Shown here: in pieces, positions 55,440 to 64,000 of the stretch
How positions within the stretch are numbered: the stretch's first letter is position 1
How the letters are laid out: each line of letters begins with the position of its first letter
Assembly: GCA_933207985.1 (NCBI GenBank)
Contig: OW240915.1
Location: 260,198,529-260,262,528 of the forward strand
DNA length: 64,000 nt
From: Pelobates cultripes
Lineage: Eukaryota > Chordata > Amphibia > Anura > Pelobatidae
Direction of reading: 5' to 3'
Notes under the pieces: generated by a model
Databases searched by the model: none
Told to the model about the DNA's origin: nothing
What the model saw: the letters and a program-made list of their open reading frames with translations, nothing else
Translations under genes and position numbers: made by a program

Positions 55440-56430
55440 TGTTTGGCATTGCGAATATTCTATTCTGCTCTGTGTCAGTGTATCAGGGATCCTTAGGATA
55501 GGTGTCAATCCATATCTGCCAAGTGACCCTATGTAGGGGGAACAGTCTCTCTTCTGCTCTGTGTCAGTGTGTATCATGGTCTCTGAGGACGGGTGTCAAT
55601 CCATATCTTTCAAGTGACCCTATGTAGAGGGAACAGTCTCTATTCTGCTCTGTGTCAGTGTGTATCATGGTCTCTGAGGACAGGTGTCAATCCATATCTG
55701 CCAAGTGACCCTATGTGGGGGAAACAGTCTCTATTCTGCTCTGTGTCAGTGTGTATCATGATCTCTGAGGACAGGTGTCAATCCATATCTGCCAAGTGAC
55801 CCTATGTAGGGGGAACAGTCTCTATTCTGCTCTCTGTCAGTGTGTATCATGGTCTCTGGGGACAGGTGTCAATCCATATCTGCCAAGTGACCCTATGTAG
55901 GTGGAACAGTCTCTATTCTGCTCTGTGTCAGTGTGTATCATGGTCTCTGAGGACAGGTGTCAATCCATATCTGCCAAGTGACCCTGTGTAGGGGGAACAG
56001 TCACTATTCTGCTCTGTGTCAGTGTGTATCAGGGTCTTTGAGGACAGGTGTCAATCCATATCTGCCAAGTGACCCTATGTAGGGAACAGTCCCTATCTGG
56101 TGTCATTGTGTGTATCAGGGATCCTGAGGACAGGTGTCAATCCATATCTGCCAATCATGTAGAACAGTCCCTATTCTGCTCTGTGTCAGTGTGTATCAGG
56201 GATCCTTAGATAGGTGTCAATCCATACCTGCCAAGTGACCCATGTAGGGGAACAGTCTCTATTCTGTTCTGTGTCAGTGTGTATCATGGTCCCTGAGGAC
56301 AGGTGTCAATCCATATCTGCCAAGTGACCCTATGTAGGGGGAACAGTCCCTATTCTGCTCTGTGTCAGTGTGTATCAGGGTCTCTGAGGACAGGTGTCAA
56401 TCCATATGTCAAGGTGTCAATATGTCATAT
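55440..56430. repeat. 91-bp minisatellite near the hAT right end, about 10 units
   Basis: ggtgtcaatccatatctgcc recurs every 91 bp from 55501. Later units (56040-56430) have small deletions. Confidence 0.92.
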
Positions 56431-59374
56431 GTCAGGTGTCAATCCATATCCATTGCGATTTAGGAATGTTAGGTGATTTATGCCCTTTATGGATTAAGAC
56501 CAGACTCTGCATCAACTGTGTAATTTTCCATTGGAGTTTTGCCATGGATCCCCCTCCGGCATGCCACAGTCCAGGTGTTAGTCCCCTTGAAACAACTTTT
56601 CCATCACTATTGTGGCCAGAAAGAGTCCCTGTGTGTTTTAAAATTTGCCTGCCCATTGAAGTCTTGGGTGGTTCGCTGGTTCGCGAACATTTGCGGAAGT
56701 TCGCGTTCGCCGATCGCGAACCGAAAATTTCGTGTTCGCGACATCACTAATGTTAGCTGCTCAGCTCATGCTAATCGCTCATAGTCTGAACTGAGTAGGT
56801 ACTCAGAATATGTCTGTTAAGGAAGTTGCTTTGTGAAAAAGAGGCGACATGGCTAAGAGGAAGCTGTAAAACGTTTTTTTGTTTTAGCAAAATTAATGAG
56901 ATTGAATGTGAAGAAAAACACAGCATGAATATGAGATCAAAATCAAACAAATAAGTTGTTTTGGTACCCAGAGTATGACTATAATGTCCTTTTAAGGACT
57001 CATAGTTTTTGTTCCAGGCATGGACATTCACCCTTCATATACAATTAAAATGAATATCATTGAGAAGCATATTAATAAATGTACTTATCAGCTGCTGATT
57101 CAGTTATGTAATTCATTTTCGTGGGAAAGAGTACCATAAGTCTCAGGTAGCCACTATTAACATTAGTGAATGATAACTCTGAAAACATAATGTACCAAAC
57201 TTTGAAGCAGATGAGCTACAACAGTAAGATGCTGCTTTGGTTTTACTTCTTTTAGCTTTATTTAGATAATGATCAGATGAGAACTAATCTTTCAGATCAC
57301 AACTGTATCAATGTCGACTTCCAGTTTTATTTAGATGGAAACTAATCTTTTAGATCCAAGCTGTGTCAATCACCTCTACCTCATCATCATTTTTTGCTGT
57401 ACTATCAGTCCATCTATGTTATGATTCTTAAATCCACTAAAAATATTCTCAATATAGTAAAGTGTATAGCACCCATGAGGCTTGTTAATCTTTTTGGTAA
57501 ATAGCTCCTTTAAGCTGACAAAATTTACAAACAGCTGTTACCTTGTTGCAAATTACAAATTAATACCACGTTTCCAACCTTGTTCCTAAGTTTTGTAGCT
57601 TATAGCAAATAATGACTGCCGCTACAGATAGCATCACTTGAATAATAGTTACTTGTTGCAAATGCACAGACACAGCTGAGCATGCGCACTTCATCCTGCG
57701 TAACCAGTAGCAATGGGCAAGTAATGGCATGGCAATTCATAATTAACAAGAGGGTTCAAACCAATTTTTTTTTTAAGCGAAAGAATATGTATAGTGTGAG
57801 TTGTCGTTAATCTTTTTATACCAGGACAGAAACTAGTTTCAAATTTCCGTGGTTAGTAGCAGAGTTGATTAGTTTAAAATTAGTAGAAAATATGAGAAAT
57901 TATTGAGAGATGTCAGCTGCTACATGGTGACTAGCTTTCAGTACATTCTGCTGGTAACTTCCTATTGCCTCTTATGAAATATTACAGATAGAAAACAGCT
58001 GCTATTCATTAACATTGATTGACCAGTCTTAAAGATCAACTGCACCAAGTGGGCATGAGAACATGAGTAGTCAAAATCACAATCTGATATAGTCCTAGAG
58101 CTAATGGACAATTTAGTGCAGTGTTTCTGTTTTATCTAGACGTTGCAGTAATATTTTTGCATTGGACAAACAGAATTTGAATCCACTATTTTTGCATTTA
58201 CTCCTTTATTCAAATATAAGCTATTTTGGTCATCAGAAATAGTCAGTCCATTTGAAAATTAGTTGAATTATATATTTCTTAAAACAAAAGGGCAGGTGAT
58301 GCACATACATATATTATTGTTTTAATACATATAATCGTGTCTAGGCTGGAACTTTGTGAGACTGATTTTGTTCAATGTGCTTGACAAACTTGATAAAGGT
58401 AGCAACTCCACCTTGATAAAATAGCATATTTCCAATACTGCCACGTTTAATACTAGCTAGTACCCTTTATTGTGTCAATGCAATTTGTACTAATGTTCAC
58501 ATATGTTAATGGCGCAAATCTACCTTTTTTTAGATATAACAATTTCTCCCCTATATAAATGTTGCCTAGAAAAAGGTAGCGACTGTTAGATGACACCTTT
58601 CTCAAATAATTAGTTATTTCTCAGGCAAAAATAAAGTGTTTGAATATCACTGATGTGCATCATCTTCCGTTCTCAACGTTGATTTGCAACATCTCTGAAA
58701 GATTTTCACATTGCATTAGTTAATAGCTAGTATTCACGTCTGCAGGTTCCTCTACACATTTATTCATTTATTTAATGCATGCATTTCGTAATGCATTGGT
58801 TTCTTAATGCAGTATGACAATCCATATATACATATACATACGTATATATCAGCAGATGCCTGCAGGAACTAACTGCACACGTGAGCCTGTAAATGAGGGC
58901 TAAACCATGTAAAATCATGAAAAAAAGAAATCAGTGGGAACAGAATGGTGGAATTGCTAACTGTTTTATGCTACAGCAAAATAGTTAACATGTGATTTAC
59001 ATTTATATATATATAATGTGTATAGATGTGTATATCTCGGTGTGTACACAAAGTATACATTTTTTTTTATCATAAATCATCAATTGGAAAATAAAGTATG
59101 ACAAAGTTACATAAATCTGCAATGGCTTGACATCAAAGATAGCCAGCGAAAGGTTAAGCTGGAATTAAATATTTTCTCTTACTTAAACCTTGAGCATCTA
59201 AACAAGATACTGAATCTTCAGATTTGTCTAATCGTTCATCTCTGTATAGAAATGTCCTTCATGAGAAAATATAACGTTTTTAATGACAGCTATTAAAACC
59301 ATATAGAATAAAGGAAACATGTTTGTTGCAATAGGCTAAATTAAATACAAATATCTGATGATAATTAATAATGT

Positions 59375-59530
59375 ATTATTATTATTGGCATTAATATAGC
59401 GTCAACTTATTCCGCAGCACTTGACAGTATTATAAAAGGGGGAAAGTTAACAATAAATGAGACAATTACAACATGTTACAGGAACAATAGGTTTACAAGG
59501 ACCCTGCTCAAGCTTACATTCTATGCATAG
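59375..59530. repeat. Dispersed 'ATATAGCGTCAACTTATTCCG' repeat
   Basis: tattattattattggcatta then atatagcgtcaacttattcc and gcttacattctatgc. The longest of the three fragments of this family in the window. Confidence 0.5.
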
Positions 59531-60795
59531 TTATCCATGAGTAACTCTATTATATGGAGAATTGCTAAGTGCAAATTCTAGGCAAATATAGGCAAAAATA
59601 CTTTTTTCATTCATTACACCATGTAAAACATTTGACTAGAAGGTAATTTTGTGTCCGAGCTCAGTGCAAAACACAGAGAGCGCCCTAGGACCCAACACGT
59701 CAGTCGTGTAGTGAATGAATTAATGTAAAGAGCTAAATTATATATTTAGATTACAGAAATAATAAAACTCTTTTGAAGCTGTGTAACTAAATTAGAATAA
59801 CAAATAGTGGTTAATTAGCACACTTTCTTACCCTTTTAATTAATATTTTGCATGTATTCTCAATAATAAAAATATGTTGTGTGAACTATGGCTAACACCT
59901 TTTCTAATGATTCTATGTTTATGAATGTAATTGATTTAGGCTAATTATGCTATATATGTATCATTCATAAACAACATTTATTCTACAAAAACATGAAATT
60001 AGTCTGCATTTATAAAATCTTATCGTGAGTTATATTTTTATTTTTTGCCAGCAGATTTCACAGCCCTGTACAATATAGGTGATACAGACTGTAATGGAGC
60101 TCCTGTACTCTGGCTGAGCACCTCTATTAGGTTTAGAGTAGATGGTAAAGCACCAGAGGATAGGGCAGCAGAGGTGGCCATATCTGATTATATCACTTGA
60201 TAAACTGAAATTGATAGATCTAAAATCAAGTAAAGATCAGATTAACAAAGTAAATTTGTGGTTTTGAATGGGGTATGCGTGTTCCTTATGTACTAAATAA
60301 ATAACATTTCCCTTGTTCCTCTTTAGCCAGAGGACCTCAACTACTTTTAAGATTTCAAGAATCTTAGGGAATACCCACTTTCCTTTACAAATAATAATAT
60401 GAAGAGGAGGGAGGTAGGAGGATTTTAATGTATTAATAACTATTTTTGGACCAGCTTAAAAGAACAAACGAGAGGATATTTTACACAATTAGATGGTCAG
60501 GAACTTTAGGACTCCTTATTCAAAGTTTATTAATTCAAACCCAAGGGATTACAGAATATTGTGCGACTGTGTATTTCTTAGTATTGAAATAGGTGGGCAT
60601 CGAGGTTTGGCAACCCATTAGTCCACCTTGTACACATCCTCCAATCCCACGGCAAGACTAGGCTAACTAGATAGAAACAATATATTTTTGTGTATCAACC
60701 TTTTGCCCCTTGTATACAGAATGAGTGCTTAATGCATATGGACTATAAGGCATGACTGGTCCCAAAAAATCCCAAAAGATTAGTTTAAAATGACA

Positions 60796-60872
60796 TAGCC
60801 CCTGAAGGACACAGCTTCAGAAAAAAAAGGAATCATGATGGACTATTTCCATCATGTGTCCTGAAGTTGTTA
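60796..60872. mobile_element. Tiny piggyBac-type MITE (77 bp)
   Basis: agcccctgaaggacacagcttcagaa matches the left end of the element at 35393, and gtgtcctgaagttgttaa its right end, around a catgatgga / tccatcatg palindrome. Confidence 0.65.
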
Positions 60873-62282
60873 AAGATACATTTTCATGGCTTGATAGGTA
60901 TTCTTACTTGTAAATTGAGTCTCTTAAGGAAATATTAAATATCAAGAATCAAAGAAGCAAATGCATAATTTTTCCTCATGTGTCAATGAAATGTTTTATA
61001 TTTTACTCAAATACATTCGAACACCATAGGGTCACAAACACACCTAAAATATTGGTTATGTATTACTGAGCCCATCAGTTAGCTTAGTCCAAAAATTTCA
61101 GCTTTAACAACCTTGCTTTGGAAAAAGCTTGCAATAAATATTCTGTAATTCAAATTTTGTGAGTACCAGTTACAGAAACTGCAAGTTTATTTTTTGTACA
61201 CATGCACAAAGACAAATATGCCCTCAAATGAGTACATTTTGAACACAGTTTGGTGCTAAATTGATTAATTATATTGTAAACTACAACATATTGTTAGACA
61301 ATTAAATATATCTTCATTGCTTTTACAGTGGTTGTGTATTTTGCTTTTCCCTAACAAACCTTGTACTAAGATATTTAGTCATATGATTTTTTTTGCCCTA
61401 CATTTGAAAGCAAAACATAAATTCTGGTGAACATCTTTAATTTTAAACCCTAAATCTAGATTAAGTTTTGTATTCATGGGAATGAGAAATTCAAAATGCC
61501 ATCCATGCAGACATTTACAGTTTTATGAGCTTTATTGATTACAATCTCCTTGTGTTCATAAATAATGTAGGATTATTCATGTGGAAAACTAGAATGCATA
61601 CAATATGTATACAGTGTTTCACCATGTCCTTCATACGACCTTGATCAAATAATTAGTTTGTAAGTCTTTCGGACAATAATTCATTTTGACAGCATTGTTC
61701 TTTTTTTTTTTTATTACACCACAGTGTTCTCACTAGAAAACATTATGGAGAAATGTATTCCAGCCTCTTTATTCCAGAAATATGTATATAAAAAAAAGAA
61801 TTCAACAAACACAAGAAAAAAATCAGGAGATTTTCAATATTAGCAAAATAAAACTTCCTAGTACACGGTAAAAAGCACAAAGACAGCTCCTGTGAAAACT
61901 GTGAAACAATGCAATATTCCTGCTGCTTAGGACTGATAAATATATACTATACATAAAACTATCTAAAATATATTTATCATTTTGTAGAAATGTACTGTAT
62001 TTACTTTTTTATATAGTTATTTTGAAATGCAAGTAATTTGAAAATGAATGTTGAATAATTGTATTACATATTTTAAACATCTAAAAAAATAATTTTAAAT
62101 GAAAAGCGAATTAAGGTAACATTAACATTTAACCAGTTACTAATCAAGGTAGAATGAAAAACAAAATGCAGAAAGCTGTAATTCATGTAGAATATAGATT
62201 AGTATATATTACACTTTTACATCAGTACAGATATATTCTTTGTGGTCTAATTTTGCTACTGTAGGTCCTTTAATTAGACTAT

Positions 62283-62937
62283 ACAACATAGAAACATAGA
62301 AACATAGAATGTGACGGCAGATAAGAACCATTCGGCCCATCTAGTCTGCCCAATTTTCTAAATACTTTCATTAGTCCCTAGCCTTATCTTATAGTTAGGA
62401 TAGCCTTATGCCTATCCCACGCATGTTTAAACTCCTTTACTGTGTTAACCTCTACCACTTCAGCTGGAAGGCTATTCCATGTATCCACTACCCTCTCAGT
62501 AAAGTAATACTTCCTGATATTATTTTTAAACCTTTGTCCCTCTAATTTAAGACTATGTCCTCTTGTTGTGGTAGTTTTTCTTCTTTTAAATATAGTCTCC
62601 TCCTTTACTGTGTTGATTCCCTTATATATTTAAATGTTTCTATCATATCCCCCCTGTCTCGTCTTTCCTCCAAGCTATACATGCTAAGATCCTTTAACCT
62701 TTCCTGGTAAGTTTTATCCTGCAATCCATGAACCAGTTTAGTAGCCCTTCTCTGAACCCTCTCTAAGGTATCAATATCCTTCTGAAGATACGGTCTCCAG
62801 TACTGTGTACAATACCCCAAGTGAGGTCTCACCAGTGTTCTGTATAATGGCATGAGCACTTCCCTCTTTCTACTGCTAATACCTCTCCCTATACAACCAA
62901 GCATTCTGCTAGCATTTCACACAAGGTGGGAGTTATT
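62283..62937 (-). pseudogene. CR1/Rex1-like LINE, 3' end with reverse-transcriptase C-terminus
   Basis: Minus strand: MLGCIGRGISSRKREVLMPL, YRTLVRPHLGYCTQYWRPYL, DIDTLERVQRRATKLVHGLQ, the conserved C-terminal segment of CR1/Rex1-type reverse transcriptases (62904-62605), followed by about 320 bp of 3' UTR ending in a tail of repeated ctatgttt (gaaacatag on the plus strand). 5'-truncated as is usual for retrotransposed LINEs. Confidence 0.8.
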
Positions 62938-62998
62938 TGTATTATATGTGAAGCTATGTGTAGAAAAGAATATGGTCCTAAACCCTCCTGTCCTCCCC

Positions 62999-63137
62999 TG
63001 CTGACTTTTAGTTGCCGATCTGTAGGTAGAGGATATTAAGTTTCCTCCACCTGGACTGACAGGAAGTGTTCTCACTTCCTATCAGTTCGGGTAGAGGAAA
63101 CTAAAGATTTTCTACCCACAGATTGGCAAATAATGGT
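62999..63137. repeat. Hairpin (inverted repeat, arms about 65 bp)
   Basis: ctgctgacttttagttgccg ... cggcaaataatggtcagcag-type arms meet at aggaagtgttctcacttcct. Same architecture as 23926-24052. Confidence 0.75.
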
Positions 63138-63480
63138 CAGCAGAGGAGGAGAGGGGAGGAGAGGGAAGGAGAGGGGAGGGTGGAGGCTCTGACACATGGA
63201 GGGGAGTAGAGGGAGGAGGTAGGAGGCTCTGACACAAGAAGGGAGGGAGGAGGGGAGGGAGGAGGCTCTGACACAACAGGGGAAGGAGGAGGTGAGGGTA
63301 GGGAGGCTCTGACACAGGGAGAGGAGAAGTGAGGGAGGCTCTGACACAGGGAAGGGAAGGGAGAATTGAGAATTTGACACAGGCAAGGGAGGGAGGCTCT
63401 GACACGGTGAGGGAGGCTTTGACACAGGGAGAGGGCTTTGACACAGGGAGGCAAGGGAGGATAAGACTCAAGGTGGGATT
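63138..63480. repeat. G-rich minisatellite 'GGAGGCTCTGACACA'
   Basis: About nine units of 20-55 bp of the form gagggaggctctgacacagg, abutting the hairpin. The overlapping minus-strand frames are artefacts of the repeat. Confidence 0.85.
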
Positions 63481-63539
63481 GGGGGGAAGAGAGATACATT
63501 AACTAGAAAGGAATAGAGGTTTCTCTATGAGAAGCTTCT

Positions 63540-63764
63540 CATTGGACAATTCTCATTGAAGTGACTGAAAGTCACTTCCTGTGAAAAAGAGGAGGGTTTA
63601 CAAAGGCTGCAATCATAAGAATTTCAGCTTTTGCAAACTGATTTAGACTGTACCCCGAATGAATACATACATATAAATATACATGTATTTATTCATTAGG
63701 GGTATATCTACTAAATGGTGGGGGGTTTTCTATTATTTTTTTCAAGTGTGGAGTGGTCCTTTAA
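63540..63764. mobile_element. T2-like MITE, right end
   Basis: Ends gtgtggagtggtcctTTAA (TTAA 63761-63764) after a palindromic tgaatacatacatataaata / catgtatttattca core. The left end is probably further left, in the hairpin/minisatellite block. Confidence 0.5.
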
Positions 63765-64000
63765 TGATGCAGTTTTGAACTATAGATCATACTCCTGCAG
63801 TCTTACTGTTCAATTATTTGCCATTTAAGTAAATCAGTCTTGTTTATACAGCCCTAAACACTTGCTGTTAAGAGATATATAATGTTTACACTTCCTGTGT
63901 TGCACAGTCTGTTTAATTTAGAATCTCCTGCTCTGTTAATAGCCTTCCAGACCCTGCAGGAGCCTCATGTGTGTGATTAAAGTTCAATAAACTTCTGGAG
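63765..64000. mobile_element. T2-like MITE fragment, cut by window end
   Basis: gcagttttgaactatagatcat, ctgttcaatt and cctgcaggagc blocks correspond to 17920-18150 of the complete copy. Confidence 0.6.

Larger units (their letters stand above)
52165..56749 (+). mobile_element. hAT transposon, right part (left end in gap or lost)
   Basis: Transposase relic, 54560-55440 non-coding, 91-bp array, and a subterminal block ending gttcgcgacatcacta at 56749, whose complement TAGTGATGTCGCGAAC is a typical hAT-type terminus with inverted ttcgcg words inside. The left terminus is not visible, so the 8-bp target duplication cannot be tested. Confidence 0.72.
56750..62276. other. AT-rich sequence without recognisable gene
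   Basis: 5.5 kb with only short homopolymers, a 'TTTATATAGC' repeat fragment near 59375-59530 and a small piggyBac MITE at 60796. No MRPL15 exon, RNA gene or transposase was seen; distant regulatory sequence cannot be excluded. Confidence 0.55.

Noticed and set aside
63072..63499. Three overlapping minus-strand frames rich in Pro/Ser/Leu
   Set aside because: Artefact of the GGAGGCTCTGACACA minisatellite.

Overview
The window looks like a stretch of anuran (frog/toad) nuclear chromosome, dense with transposons. The call rests on split vertebrate genes, very many TTAA-flanked T2/Kolobok-like MITEs of the sort known from Xenopus, piggyBac, hAT, Tc1, L1 and gypsy-type elements, and long AT microsatellites. 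Species cannot be named from the sequence. One 100-N assembly gap lies at 52065-52164.

Two host genes are recognisable. LYPLA1 (acyl-protein thioesterase 1, minus strand) occupies the left 13.4 kb: six coding exons can be placed to the base (13427 down to 2807), in continuous reading phase, encoding residues 1-120 and ending at the GFSQ that carries the nucleophile Ser119. The remaining exons lie beyond the left edge. About 21 kb away on the plus strand is the start of MRPL15 (34633-34717; mitochondrial ribosomal protein uL15m), which recognisably encodes only about 28 residues before the reading frame runs into a duplicated repeat. The divergent order LYPLA1(-)/MRPL15(+) matches the conserved vertebrate neighbourhood, so the window is the LYPLA1-MRPL15 interval plus whatever follows.

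The 13.9-34.4 kb intergenic part is a mosaic: TTAA MITEs, several hAT-type elements with 8-bp target duplications, a gypsy-type solo LTR, a processed YBX1 pseudogene (24.2-25.1 kb), a broken Tc1 element (30.9-32.8 kb) and C-rich minisatellites.

From 34.7 to 56.75 kb the sequence is almost entirely mobile DNA: a 676-bp near-perfect repeat of 32573-33248; a 7.6-kb piggyBac element containing about 4 kb of satellite arrays and a one-base-frameshifted transposase; an L1 ORF1 interrupted by a gag-only LTR retrotransposon with a clean GGGAA target duplication; a two-orientation satellite; a Tc1 DD34E element with frameshift; the gap; and a decayed ZBED-type hAT element ending in a 91-bp minisatellite. 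From 56.75 to 62.3 kb is AT-rich sequence in which I see no gene, followed by a CR1/Rex1-like LINE 3' end and a hairpin-plus-minisatellite repeat.

I did not find a convincing undescribed cellular system. The most interesting points are structural: MRPL15 exon 1 is cut at a young duplication whose other border is a piggyBac end with non-matching flanks (real rearrangement or assembly error), and several unrelated DNA transposons here carry internal tandem arrays.
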